Assembly (NCBI GenBank): GCA_023436495.1
Contig: JAEZIT010000136.1
Coordinates: forward strand, 1-25,386
DNA from: Acidobacteriota bacterium
GTDB lineage: Bacteria > Acidobacteriota > Blastocatellia > Pyrinomonadales > Pyrinomonadaceae
DNA: 25,386 nucleotides
Reading direction: 5' to 3'
The notes beneath the pieces are model-generated. The model did no database searches, was not told the DNA's origin, and saw nothing but the letters and a program-made list of their open reading frames with translations. Positions within the stretch are counted from its first letter, which is position 1. Every line of letters begins with the position of its first letter. Below, in pieces: positions 8,131 through 15,789 of this stretch. The position numbers and the translations under genes were made by a program.

Positions 8131-8742
8131 ATGCGGATCTGGTTACTCGGCCTTGTATCGATTTCAGTACTCTTAGCAGGGGCCTGCATCAAAGGTGAGC
8201 CTTATTACAAGGACGCTCAGGCGAACGCAACGCCGGAGCAGACACCCACCCCCAAACCTGACGACTCCAAACCGTTTCGGGATGCGGCAGCTGCATTGAC
8301 CAAAGTTCCGGGCTCGGTGAAGCTTTCCGGCGACGGTTATATCAAGGGCAAGACTGCGCTGTTCTATCAAAGTATCACCCTCGCTGATAAGAATAAAAAG
8401 GATCAATCGACAACGTGGACTTGGAACGACAGCTCGCCGTACCCGAGGGCTGATATGCCGGAGGAAGTGCAAACGGTTATTCTGCGGAAATGTGTTGAGG
8501 AGTCGATGGGAACGTTTGTGCAAAGTTCGGGCGTCGTAAACGGAACTGAAAAGATCCCCGCTATCGGGTGGAAGTGCGACGTGACGGTAATAGACAAATC
8601 GATCCCGGCCGTTGTCGGTCGGAAGACGTTCGAGAGCGAGATCAAAGAACGCGAGCTCGTCAGCGAAGGATCGAAAGAGCTGCGTAGGTCGCCGCCATTG
8701 GTGGAGATCGATAAATACTTAAAGGCGCTTCCTAGACAATAG
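8131..8742 (+). CDS. Putative secreted lipoprotein of unknown function
   Basis: I chose the ATG at 8131, not an earlier in-frame ATG at 7999 that would lie inside the amidohydrolase gene. A clear CGGAGG motif sits about 8 bases upstream, and this start exposes a signal peptide (MRIWLLGLVSISVLLAGAC). The cysteine at residue 19 would be the lipidation site, although the lipobox (AGAC) is imperfect. A Pro/Thr-rich stretch follows (EQTPTPKPDD), then a globular domain of about 160 residues that I do not recognise, with three further cysteines. It lies 31 bases after the amidohydrolase gene and may be co-transcribed. No role in pyrimidine breakdown is evident. Confidence 0.75.
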   Translation: MRIWLLGLVSISVLLAGACIKGEPYYKDAQANATPEQTPTPKPDDSKPFRDAAAALTKVPGSVKLSGDGYIKGKTALFYQSITLADKNKKDQSTTWTWNDSSPYPRADMPEEVQTVILRKCVEESMGTFVQSSGVVNGTEKIPAIGWKCDVTVIDKSIPAVVGRKTFESEIKERELVSEGSKELRRSPPLVEIDKYLKALPRQ

Positions 8743-8995
8743 CTCGTTACGCAATTGCTATATGCCTATCTACGTCACCAAGAACTGCGGGCGGTCCGGG
8801 CCGTACGAAGATCACATTGCCATTCACAGCGCCATTCCCTCGACGAACGATATTGGAATTCGTCACGGCGGTTCGTCATGGCAGCGTTTGGGCGGAATAT
8901 TCCCGGAGATGGTCAGGAACGAGCCCATGCCATTTCCGGTCGCTCTGACGGCTGCCGTCGCGTTCGCGGGGCAATTGTAGGTATGCTGAAATAAT

Positions 8996-10378
8996 ATGTC
9001 GAACACCCATCGCACACCTCTCGACATCACCCAGATCGAGGAGAACTTCAGCGACATCAATCCGCCGCTGACGGCCGCGGAAGCTCTGCATGAGGCGAAC
9101 CGGTGCCTGTATTGTTACGACGCGCCGTGCATGCACGCCTGCCCGACGCATATCGATGTGCCGTCGTTCATAAAGAAGATCGCCAGCGGCAATCTTCGCG
9201 GTTCGGCGCGCGTCATCTACGATGCAAACCCGATCGGCGCGACCTGTGCTCGTGTCTGCCCGGTTGAGGTGCTGTGCGAAGGCGCGTGTGTCGAAAAAAC
9301 GCTCCTGCGAAAGCCGATCGAGATCGGCCGGCTGCAGCGGTATGCGACCGACAACGGCACCGACCGGGGACAGCAGATCTTCGCAAAGGGCGAACCAAAC
9401 GGCCGGTCGGTCGCGATCGTCGGTTCAGGGCCGGCAGGGATCTCGTGCTCGGTTTATCTGGCTCGGCTCGGATATGCCGTGACCGTTTACGAACGCCGTC
9501 CGCTGCCGGGCGGGCTCGATACCTACGGCATGGCCGAATATAAGATGCCGCAGCGCGTGTCGCTCGACGAGGTCCAACAGGCTCAAGGCCTCGGGGTGAA
9601 ATTCCTTGTGAATATCGAGGTGACGGGCTCGCCGGAATCAACCGAGCTTGAGGCAGCCAAAGGCGATGCGGCCCGAAGAATAAGTTTCGACGAGATAATT
9701 GCCGGCAACGACGCCGTGTTTCTTGCTGTCGGCCTTGGGGCGACCAATCGGCTTAATATTCCGGGTGAACATCTTGAGGGCGTGTACGATGCGCTTCATT
9801 TTATCGAGCGAATAAAATCGCGTGATTGGGCATCGGTCCCGCTTGGGAAGCAGATCGCGGTCATCGGCGCGGGAAACACGGCGATCGATGCCGTGACACA
9901 GGCAAAACGCCTCGGTGCCGATCGCGTGACGCTGGTTTACAGGCGTTCCGAACGCGACGCTCCGGCTTACGATTACGAACTCGAGATCGCAAAAAAGGAC
10001 GGCGTCGAATTCGTATGGAACGCCGCACCGATCGGCTTGATCTCCGGCGATAACGGTCGCGTCGCGTCGCTGCGCTGCGAGAGGACCGGCGAATCGAACG
10101 ATCTGTTCGAGATACCATGCGACATGGTAATAAAAGCGATCGGGCAGCAAAAACAGGCGGGTTACTTCGATGCGATCGGGGTCGAATTCGACGGCCGCGG
10201 CCGCGTTGCCGTCAATGAACTTATGCAGACATCGAACCCCAAGATCTTCGCGGGCGGCGATTGCGTGAACGGCGGCGGCGAGGCGGTCGAGGCGGCACAG
10301 ATGGGCAAGCTGGCGGCGCAGGGTATTCATTTTAGCTTGACCGGCGACGCGGTTCGATTTGCCGGGGTGCGGGACTGA
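8996..10378 (+). CDS. preT: NAD(P)-dependent dihydropyrimidine dehydrogenase subunit PreT
   Basis: The 460-residue flavoprotein resembles the small subunit of glutamate synthase and the N-terminal half of mammalian dihydropyrimidine dehydrogenase. An N-terminal iron-sulfur domain has CLYCYDAPCMHACP and CARVCPVEVLCEGAC. The FAD dinucleotide-binding loop is VAIVGSGPAGIS (about residue 138), the second nucleotide loop is IAVIGAGNTAIDAV, and the C-terminal FAD motif is KIFAGGDCVNGGGEAVEAAQMGK. PreT takes electrons from NAD(P)H and passes them to PreA, which reduces uracil or thymine. In many bacteria preT and preA are adjacent. Here a toxin-antitoxin cassette separates them by about 1.2 kb. The region 8743-8995 upstream holds no gene I can support. 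Confidence 0.9.
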   Translation: MSNTHRTPLDITQIEENFSDINPPLTAAEALHEANRCLYCYDAPCMHACPTHIDVPSFIKKIASGNLRGSARVIYDANPIGATCARVCPVEVLCEGACVEKTLLRKPIEIGRLQRYATDNGTDRGQQIFAKGEPNGRSVAIVGSGPAGISCSVYLARLGYAVTVYERRPLPGGLDTYGMAEYKMPQRVSLDEVQQAQGLGVKFLVNIEVTGSPESTELEAAKGDAARRISFDEIIAGNDAVFLAVGLGATNRLNIPGEHLEGVYDALHFIERIKSRDWASVPLGKQIAVIGAGNTAIDAVTQAKRLGADRVTLVYRRSERDAPAYDYELEIAKKDGVEFVWNAAPIGLISGDNGRVASLRCERTGESNDLFEIPCDMVIKAIGQQKQAGYFDAIGVEFDGRGRVAVNELMQTSNPKIFAGGDCVNGGGEAVEAAQMGKLAAQGIHFSLTGDAVRFAGVRD

Positions 10379-10396
10379 GCGGGGCGGACGCCTTTC
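10376..10396. repeat. 21-bp repeat, copy 1 (covers the preT stop codon)
   Basis: TGAGCGGGGCGGACG followed by one base and CTTTC. The same string, with a single differing base, occurs at 15790-15810. Here its first three bases are the preT stop codon. Confidence 0.4.
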
Positions 10397-10537
10397 CGGG
10401 CGGGAAGCGGTCACTGGAAAATCGACGCCGGCGGCGAGCGGAATGATGCTGAATGGGAAGTTGTTTCTCTGGGATATCGTGCTTGCTTCGGGGTAGTTCC
10501 CTGCACATCACCGCTGTAGTCTGCTGTTTGTTGCATA

Positions 10538-10565
10538 TTGATATATCCATACATATCTGTATAAT
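10538..10565 (+). promoter_or_regulatory. Promoter of the brnTA cassette
   Basis: TTGATA (10538-10543), a 16-bp spacer and a consensus TATAAT (10560-10565) lie in an AT-rich patch. The -10 box ends five bases before the toxin ATG at 10571, so the message would start at or next to the ATG and be almost leaderless. BrnTA modules are known to be autorepressed by the BrnA-BrnT complex at this position. Confidence 0.6.
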
Positions 10566-10570
10566 CATCT

Positions 10571-10845
10571 ATGGGCTTCGAGTGGGACGAGGAGAAGGCG
10601 TAGAACAATTTCGGAAGTATGGTATTACCTTTCAGGATGCGGTGAAAGCCTTTGATGACCCGAATGGGATCGAACTCCGCGATGATCGAAATTCAGAGGC
10701 CGAGACGCGGTTCCATTTGGTCGCCGTCGCCCGGGATGTGCTGCTGTTAGTGGCTTTCACCGAAAGAAATGACCGGATCCGTATCATTTCAGCCAGACGG
10801 GCGAGCGCTATCCACAAGAATATCTACTATGAAAGAGAAACGTAA
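10571..10845 (+). pseudogene. brnT: BrnT-family ribonuclease toxin gene with a frameshift
   Basis: The ATG at 10571 opens with MGFEWDEEKA, the hallmark BrnT start, but the next codon is TAG (10601-10603). The rest of the protein is intact one frame over: EQFRKYGITFQDAVKAFDDP, then FTERNDRIRIISARRAS to the stop at 10845. The spacing between the two parts matches the family if one base is restored after GCG near 10600. BrnT is a RelE-like RNase that stops translation. No slippery heptamer is seen, so a one-base deletion or an assembly error is more likely than programmed shifting. A GTG at 10582 is in frame with the downstream part and could give a truncated 87-residue product without the FEWD start, but it has no ribosome-binding site. 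Confidence 0.75.
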
Positions 10846-11209
10846 AGAACGTAAGTACACGGTTACGGAAGAAGAATATCGCGAAGAGCTGGCTCAGGGT
10901 TTTACGGACGATGAAGTGTTAAAACCCGGAACTTACAAAGTAACTCCCAGCCGGTTCAGGGCGAACGCGGATGCGACCGATCCCGCGAACTGCAAGGTCA
11001 AGATCACGACGTATCTCGATGCAGACGTATTGGAATTCTTTAAGCGACGTGCTGCTCAGCCGAATGCCGCTCCGTATCAAACTCAGATAAACAATGAACT
11101 GCGAAAGGTAATGGAAGGGGCCTCGTCCGGCACCGCAAGTATCGAGAAGGAACTGCTGAACGACGAAAAGTTTCTGAAGAAGCTGAAGAAAAAGCTCGAG
11201 GCGGTCTAA
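10829..11209 (+). CDS. brnA: BrnA-family antitoxin
   Basis: I chose the ATG at 10829, which overlaps the end of brnT by 17 bases, as is usual for this type II module. It gives 126 residues. Residues from about 55 have the ribbon-helix-helix signature of BrnA/CopG antitoxins: CKVKITTYLDADVLEFFKR followed by YQTQINNELRKVM. BrnA binds BrnT and represses the shared promoter. The C-terminus is a Lys-rich helical tail (EKFLKKLKKKLEAV), longer than in compact BrnA proteins. The reading frame is intact although the toxin frame is broken, so it could persist as an orphan antitoxin or repressor. An upstream in-frame ATG at 10769 lies inside brnT and is less likely. Confidence 0.85.
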   Translation: MKEKRKERKYTVTEEEYREELAQGFTDDEVLKPGTYKVTPSRFRANADATDPANCKVKITTYLDADVLEFFKRRAAQPNAAPYQTQINNELRKVMEGASSGTASIEKELLNDEKFLKKLKKKLEAV

Positions 11210-11241
11210 CGAACCACCAGTGTCGCACGTGAAAAAATGTA

Positions 11242-11270
11242 TTGTTGCTGCAACGTATACATGATACAAT
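11242..11270 (+). promoter_or_regulatory. Probable promoter of preA
   Basis: TTGTTG (11242-11247), a 17-bp spacer and TACAAT (11265-11270) form a good sigma-70-type promoter. The -35 area is overlapped by the inverted repeat GTTGC-t-GCAAC, and the -10 area by GTAT-acatg-ATAC, so a regulator could bind there. The predicted leader runs about 260 bases to the preA ATG at 11539. Confidence 0.5.
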
Positions 11271-11341
11271 TTGACCGGGAGCGTGCCGGTGCGGCGTCGC
11301 CGGATCTTTGCAAATGTGGCACGGACATTCGGAAATTGATC

Positions 11342-11359
11342 GACGCATTTTCATGCGTC
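11342..11359 (+). promoter_or_regulatory. Hairpin in the preA leader
   Basis: A perfect 7-bp stem, GACGCAT-TTTC-ATGCGTC, with a four-base loop lies in the region between brnA and preA. No T-run follows directly, although a T6 run occurs about 50 bases on (11408-11413). It could be part of a leader RNA structure. Confidence 0.4.
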
Positions 11360-11473
11360 TCACGCGTCGGAACTGCTAAGTTGTTGAAAACATTGGGTGT
11401 GCCGCAAATTTTTTAAAATCGGTGGAACTCGAGCATTTCGGCGGCATAAATCCAATGGGCTCAATAGGTTGCA

Positions 11474-11516
11474 CGTTCCACGCGGTCGTGGAACGCATGT
11501 GGAACGGCCCGGAACG
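11474..11516 (+). promoter_or_regulatory. Hairpin and phased GGAACG repeats before preA
   Basis: A perfect 9-bp inverted repeat, CGTTCCACG-cggt-CGTGGAACG (11474-11495), is followed by two more GGAACG copies. The three GGAACG copies begin at 11490, 11501 and 11511, spaced by 11 and 10 bases, about one helical turn. The element ends 22 bases before the preA start. It could be an operator array or an RNA structure that controls preA. No gene covers 11210-11538. Confidence 0.5.
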
Positions 11517-11538
11517 AGTGCACCGGACCTAAAATTTT

Positions 11539-12786
11539 ATGGCGAACCTAAATATAAACTTCGCAGGAATCAAATCTCCCAATCCATTCTGGCTTGCCAG
11601 CGCGCCGCCGACGAATATGGGCTCGATGGTCGAGCGCGCCTTCGACGCTGGCTGGGGCGGAGCGGTCTGGAAGACGCTTGGAGAGCCGATCGTGAACGTG
11701 TCGTCGCGGCTGGCCTCGATCGACCACGGCGCAATGCGGATGATCGGGCTCAATAATATCGAGCTCATTACCGACCGGCCGCTCGACGTAAACCTCAGGG
11801 AGATCTACGAATGCAAGAAGAAATACCCGGACAATGCATTGATCGTCTCGCTGATGGTCGAATCGAAACGTGAAGCCTGGCACGAGATAGTAAAACGGAC
11901 GCAGGACACCGGCTGTGATGGTTTTGAGCTTAATTTCGGCTGTCCGCACGGAATGAGCGAACGCGGAATGGGTTCGGCGATGGGGCAGGTCCCGGAATAT
12001 ACCTGCATGGTCACCGAATGGGTCAAGGAAGTTTCCGAATTGCCGGTGATCGTTAAGCTCACGCCGAACGTCACGAACATTTTGCCGCCGGGACGCGCCG
12101 CAATGAAAGGCGGAGCGGACGCTGTGTCGCTGATAAACACGATCAATTCGATCATGGGTGTGGATATCGACACGATGATCCCTCATCCGAACGTTAACGG
12201 CATGGCGGCGCACGGCGGTTATTGCGGGCCGGCCGTCAAACCCATTGCGCTGAACATGGTCGCGGAACTTGCACGGGATGGGGAATTCAACATCCCGATC
12301 TCCGGCATCGGCGGCATCGCCAATTGGCGGGACGCCGTGGAATACCTGCTGCTTGGCGCCGGTTCTGTCCAGGTTTGCACGGCGGTGATGCATTACGGCT
12401 ACCGCATTGTCGAGGACATGTTGGACGGGTTGAATAATTACCTCGACGGCAAAGGCTTCGCATCGGTCAACGACATAATCGGCCGGTCCGTCGGGCGCGT
12501 CACTGACTGGAGTAATCTGGACCTTAATTACGACGTGAAAGCACACGTCAATGAGGAGCACTGCATCCGCTGCAATCTTTGCTATGTCGCCTGCGAGGAC
12601 GGCGCGCATCAGAGCTTCGAATTTGTCGAATCCGACGGCAAACGTTACCCGCGGGTGATCGAAGAGGAGTGCGTCGGCTGCAATCTTTGTTACCTTGTAT
12701 GCCCGTCGCCGGGTGCGATCACGATGGAACGGCGTGACAACGGGACCTCGCCGCAGTCATGGCGTGATCGAACAAGCGGCCAATAG
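11539..12786 (+). CDS. preA: NAD(P)-dependent dihydropyrimidine dehydrogenase subunit PreA
   Basis: The 415-residue protein has an FMN-binding TIM-barrel related to dihydroorotate dehydrogenase (ASAPPTNMGSMVERAFDAGWGGAVWKT; FELNFGCPHGMSERGMGSAMGQ; VSLINTINSIMGVD; GGYCGPAVKPIAL). A C-terminal 2[4Fe-4S] ferredoxin domain follows (CIRCNLCYVAC and CVGCNLCYLVCP). With PreT it reduces uracil and thymine to their dihydro forms in the first step of reductive pyrimidine catabolism. The cysteine that acts as general acid in mammalian DPD (the ACGQ position) reads Met here (SAMGQ). Some bacterial PreA proteins, as I remember them, also lack it. Spacing from preT and the separate promoter suggest independent control. 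Confidence 0.92.
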   Translation: MANLNINFAGIKSPNPFWLASAPPTNMGSMVERAFDAGWGGAVWKTLGEPIVNVSSRLASIDHGAMRMIGLNNIELITDRPLDVNLREIYECKKKYPDNALIVSLMVESKREAWHEIVKRTQDTGCDGFELNFGCPHGMSERGMGSAMGQVPEYTCMVTEWVKEVSELPVIVKLTPNVTNILPPGRAAMKGGADAVSLINTINSIMGVDIDTMIPHPNVNGMAAHGGYCGPAVKPIALNMVAELARDGEFNIPISGIGGIANWRDAVEYLLLGAGSVQVCTAVMHYGYRIVEDMLDGLNNYLDGKGFASVNDIIGRSVGRVTDWSNLDLNYDVKAHVNEEHCIRCNLCYVACEDGAHQSFEFVESDGKRYPRVIEEECVGCNLCYLVCPSPGAITMERRDNGTSPQSWRDRTSGQ

Positions 12787-12816
12787 AAAAAGGCCGGCAT
12801 GGAAAAAAAGCCGGCC
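12787..12816 (-). terminator. Intrinsic terminator of the M36 peptidase gene, shared with preA
   Basis: GGCCGGC (12792-12798) and GCCGGCC (12810-12816) form a perfect 7-bp stem. Read on the minus strand the stem is followed by a T5 run (12791-12787), so it is a canonical terminator for the peptidase gene ending at 12847. For preA, which ends at 12786, the same stem is followed only by CATTTCATT and may terminate weakly. Confidence 0.75.
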
Positions 12817-12846
12817 CATTTCATTCAGCCTCAACGGCCGCGTATG

Positions 12847-15504
12847 CTAACGCGTGCCCGCGAAGTTTTGGTTTGCAAGAGTGCCGTTGACCGTCACGGT
12901 TCGGGATGCCGGCGTAAACGTATAGCGATTGGCCGAAGGCGTGATCACATAAGTAAAGCCGGTAGCTACATTTGAGAATGAGTAGCTTCCATTGCCCGAG
13001 GTCGTAGTCGTCAATGTCGGCCCGGACGGCTGCCGGACCAGCGTGATCGTCACGCCTCCTAAACCTCTGCCGTTCTGCGTTTTTGTAACTACTCCGCTGA
13101 CCGTGACGCCGGGCGTAGGCGTTGGGGTCGGCGTCGGAGTTGGAGTCGGAGTTGGGGTCGGAGTTGGGGTCGGAGTAGGCGTTGGCGTAGGCGTCGGGCC
13201 CGGCCAGACGGCGAAACTCTCGGTAACCGACGCAGGCGATGTCGATTGGATGCTTGCGTTATAGCCCATTCCGCGACGTCGAAAGCCTTCGCGAACATCG
13301 TCGGCATCGGCCGTGGAATACGCGGCGGCGGCAGTGATGATCGCGTCGCGTTCCTGAAGGAACGTCGGGCCGAGCGGGGCGAGCTTCATACCGTCGGTGA
13401 CAACCTGAAGGACTCGCTCGGTCCCGGCCGCAAAGCCGAGCCTCGCGATCATCAAGGCACGGACCTCCCAGAGTGCGCTGCTCCATATTTCACCCGCGTT
13501 ATGGACCGCGTCGCACTGCGATACGCCGAACGGCCCGCGCGGATAAGCGCTGATCGTGCCGATCGTGGTCGGGGTGCCGATCTCGGTGTTGCAGTTGGAG
13601 TTAAGATGGCGAAACGTCAGCGGATTGTGCGGCTTTCCGTTCGGGCCCGTGAATGCGATCACGGCCTTAGGAAACCGGCGAATTCCGTAATAGTAATTTG
13701 AAGTGTATCCGGACGAGCCGAGATAGGTCGCATAACCGCCGGTCGTATAGATCCCGTTGATCGGGTCGCCGGGTTCGGAAAGCAGCGTATGGCCGTAGAA
13801 ATCGCCCCAGCCTTCGCCCATGCCGCGTGACATGTTCGTTGACAGGCCGGAGGCGTTGCCATGAAGACGGTTCGATGTGCCGTGCGTCACTTCGTGAATA
13901 ATGATATCGGCATCGGCAGTGCCGTCATAATCAGGGTTCGGGCCTGTCCAGATGTACATCTGCATGCGCCCGCGGCTGCCGTCGGCCGGTGTTGAGAAGT
14001 TTGCGTTGTTCGTCCCTGACGAATCCTGGCCTTCGGAAGAAACGCGATCGTTACCGAGTCCTCCGCGGCCAAAGTTGTTGTGTTGAAAATTCCGCGCCGC
14101 TTCGGTAAAGCCGCGTTTGTAGAGCTCGTCGTGATAGAGGTTCATTGCGTAGAACATCTGAATGACCGCTCCCCGCTGTGCCTCTGTGGTCAGCGGCGAA
14201 TCGCCGGGTGCGGGATTTCCGGGCGGAGGATTCCACGTCGATGAAAAAACGCGATTCGGGCTGCCGACCTGCGTGGCGTCGACACCGTTCAAGATGTCCC
14301 GGTCGATTCCGGCTTCGTTGGCGTTTCCGTCGGTAATGTTTGTGCCGTCAGTGACCCAGCCGTTGCTGTTGAACGAATTTGCACCTTCGTTACCGACGAG
14401 CGAAATATTCGAACGCACGCCGACCGGAGCCTGCGATCCGTTCGGGCTGATCGGGCCCGGTGTAAACGGCGCGGGGCTGTCGGCAAGATCGATATAGGCG
14501 TTGGGATTCCGATAAACGTTGTAAGTTACGGGCTGTGTCTGATCTTCGGTTATATTTTTCCGCCACAGCATCGTGCCGGTCCCGGCGTGAACGATCACGT
14601 AATAGGAATCGACCGGCTGCCAGATCAGCACGCGCCACGCGGGGACCGCGACGCCCGGTTCGGTCGGAAAGTACATCTTCTCGGCTGTCGTTGCCCAATC
14701 GCCGCTTCCGAAGACGGACTTAAGGTCGGTGGATTCCTTTGAGTTCAGTTCGGGTGCGGATTTAGCGAGGCTGGAATTAATATGTCCCGCAGCGGCCCGT
14801 ACAGCGTCCGCCGGATCGCCGAAGTCTTTCGATAAGGTTTCGTAGCTCAATCCAGGGGCCAGATTGTTGATAATTCGGATGATGCTTCCGTCCTTGGCAA
14901 ATCCCGCCTTTACCTCGCCGGCAAATACGGGAATTCCATCTATCTGCTGTTCGAGGTGGGTGAACGACAGATTGCCGTCCGGATTCGTATAGTCGGCCGC
15001 GATCAATAAGGAGTCGGTCTGCACGGCATCCAGCCCGACCAGCGATCTGTTCTCGTGCAGGAAATTCTTTAGTGCCGTCGGACGATCGGCAGATCTCGGA
15101 GTGGTCAGCAGTTCGGCATTGTCCGTCCAAGCGTCAGGCGAAATAACCTCGACGCTGCCGAGAGCCGGATTTCTTTCTAAGACGACGTTCGGCAGGCGAG
15201 ATCGCAATATCTGTTCGCCGCGGACGATCTCGTCTTTTGCCGACATCAGCGAGCTAATGTCCTTGCCTGCGGAATCGCGGAACGCCTGCATTACGGCAGC
15301 CGAATCGGCATCTGCCTGCAGCCTAATATCGTAATTAGGCAACCCGCGCTCCTCGGGAGCCGTACGGACCGGAATGTCAGCCGATCTTTTATTTTCGGCG
15401 TTCGAACTGAACGACCCGAAGATCAGCGAGCCGGAAATGACAAGCGCCGAAATTGCCAAAAGACCGGTAGTCATTCGAACCATGGACCTTGATAGAATTT
15501 TCAC
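12847..15504 (-). CDS. Secreted M36 (fungalysin) zinc metallopeptidase with Pro-Thr linker
   Basis: The 885-residue protein starts at a GTG at 15504, chosen because AAGGAGG lies 8-9 bases upstream. A signal peptide (about residues 1-36) is followed by an FTP-type propeptide (about 60-310). The M36 catalytic domain has zinc ligands in HEVTH (537-541) and GEGWGDF (Glu564). Fungalysins are extracellular endopeptidases that degrade structural proteins and are kept inactive by the propeptide. About 14 Pro-Thr dipeptides then form a stiff linker (encoded near 13107-13200). The last 80 residues form a carboxypeptidase-regulatory-like beta-sandwich (VSGVVTKTQNGRGLGGVTITL through NQNFAGTR), probably for surface or substrate attachment. 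The gene is monocistronic, with its own leader and terminator. Confidence 0.92.
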   Translation of the reverse strand: MKILSRSMVRMTTGLLAISALVISGSLIFGSFSSNAENKRSADIPVRTAPEERGLPNYDIRLQADADSAAVMQAFRDSAGKDISSLMSAKDEIVRGEQILRSRLPNVVLERNPALGSVEVISPDAWTDNAELLTTPRSADRPTALKNFLHENRSLVGLDAVQTDSLLIAADYTNPDGNLSFTHLEQQIDGIPVFAGEVKAGFAKDGSIIRIINNLAPGLSYETLSKDFGDPADAVRAAAGHINSSLAKSAPELNSKESTDLKSVFGSGDWATTAEKMYFPTEPGVAVPAWRVLIWQPVDSYYVIVHAGTGTMLWRKNITEDQTQPVTYNVYRNPNAYIDLADSPAPFTPGPISPNGSQAPVGVRSNISLVGNEGANSFNSNGWVTDGTNITDGNANEAGIDRDILNGVDATQVGSPNRVFSSTWNPPPGNPAPGDSPLTTEAQRGAVIQMFYAMNLYHDELYKRGFTEAARNFQHNNFGRGGLGNDRVSSEGQDSSGTNNANFSTPADGSRGRMQMYIWTGPNPDYDGTADADIIIHEVTHGTSNRLHGNASGLSTNMSRGMGEGWGDFYGHTLLSEPGDPINGIYTTGGYATYLGSSGYTSNYYYGIRRFPKAVIAFTGPNGKPHNPLTFRHLNSNCNTEIGTPTTIGTISAYPRGPFGVSQCDAVHNAGEIWSSALWEVRALMIARLGFAAGTERVLQVVTDGMKLAPLGPTFLQERDAIITAAAAYSTADADDVREGFRRRGMGYNASIQSTSPASVTESFAVWPGPTPTPTPTPTPTPTPTPTPTPTPTPTPTPGVTVSGVVTKTQNGRGLGGVTITLVRQPSGPTLTTTTSGNGSYSFSNVATGFTYVITPSANRYTFTPASRTVTVNGTLANQNFAGTR
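13107..13200 (-). repeat. Imperfect hexanucleotide repeat encoding the Pro-Thr linker
   Basis: About 14 consecutive 6-bp units (GTNGGN on the plus strand) encode the Pro-Thr run of the peptidase. Third codon positions vary between units. The tract is prone to slippage but keeps the frame because the unit is six bases. The plus-strand reading as a Val-Gly repeat is a shadow. Confidence 0.8.
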
Positions 15505-15682
15505 CTTAGTATCCTCCTTGAAAGTAGCCTTGGAAAAGACTCGGGCAACTTAGAGATGCCCAAAAGAACAGACGCAACCGGCAAAGCAGGACGAAGGAGA
15601 GTGCCGAAGCTTGATCGGAAAGCTGAACGGCAAAAGGGAAACTGCCGGTTGATGTACGAAAACTGAGAACGGCATTCTAGCA
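15505..15682 (-). promoter_or_regulatory. Promoter and long leader of the M36 peptidase gene
   Basis: On the minus strand an extended -10 element TGCTAGAAT (15674-15682) would start a leader of about 160 bases. The leader contains a 9-bp inverted repeat (CAACCGGCA at 15575-15583 with TGCCGGTTG at 15643-15651) and a smaller hairpin (GGGCA at 15543-15547 with TGCCC at 15557-15561) upstream of the ribosome-binding site. No -35 box is convincing. I see no gene between 15505 and 15827. The rest of that stretch, 15683-15827, holds only the 21-bp repeat. Confidence 0.4.
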
Positions 15683-15789
15683 CATTTTGAAGTATGCGAA
15701 ACCAATTATTTTTGGCAGTTCAGCGGGCGTTTTCGAAGGTGTTCGAAGGCAGGCGGTGGTGAGATGATGGACGCGGAACTCTCCGCCAA

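Noticed and set aside
7176..8192. Long minus-strand open frame of 338 codons opposite the amidohydrolase gene
   Set aside because: The plus-strand frame has a full nitrilase triad and family length. The antisense frame shows no domain and reflects codon bias.
8762..8980. Possible 72-residue protein starting MPIYVTKNCGRSGPYEDH between the lipoprotein gene and preT
   Set aside because: No ribosome-binding site, no recognised family, and an overlapping frame of similar length (8755-8994) looks equally plausible. Kept out as unsupported.
9638..10414. Minus-strand open frame of 258 codons opposite preT
   Set aside because: Shadow of the flavoprotein frame. No recognisable motif or start signal.
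10453..10570. Upstream in-frame extension that would give BrnT a Cys/Ile-rich N-terminus
   Set aside because: It covers the brnTA promoter and replaces the conserved FEWDEEKA start, which is encoded in the other frame. A frameshift explains the data better.
10590..10610. Programmed ribosomal frameshift in brnT
   Set aside because: No slippery heptamer or downstream structure is visible at the break. A lost base or sequencing error is simpler.
11548..12609. Long minus-strand open frame of 353 codons opposite preA
   Set aside because: PreA is unambiguous on the plus strand. The antisense product is rich in His/Arg with no domain.
12992..13264. Plus-strand frame with a long Val-Gly repeat
   Set aside because: It is the antisense shadow of the Pro-Thr linker of the M36 peptidase.
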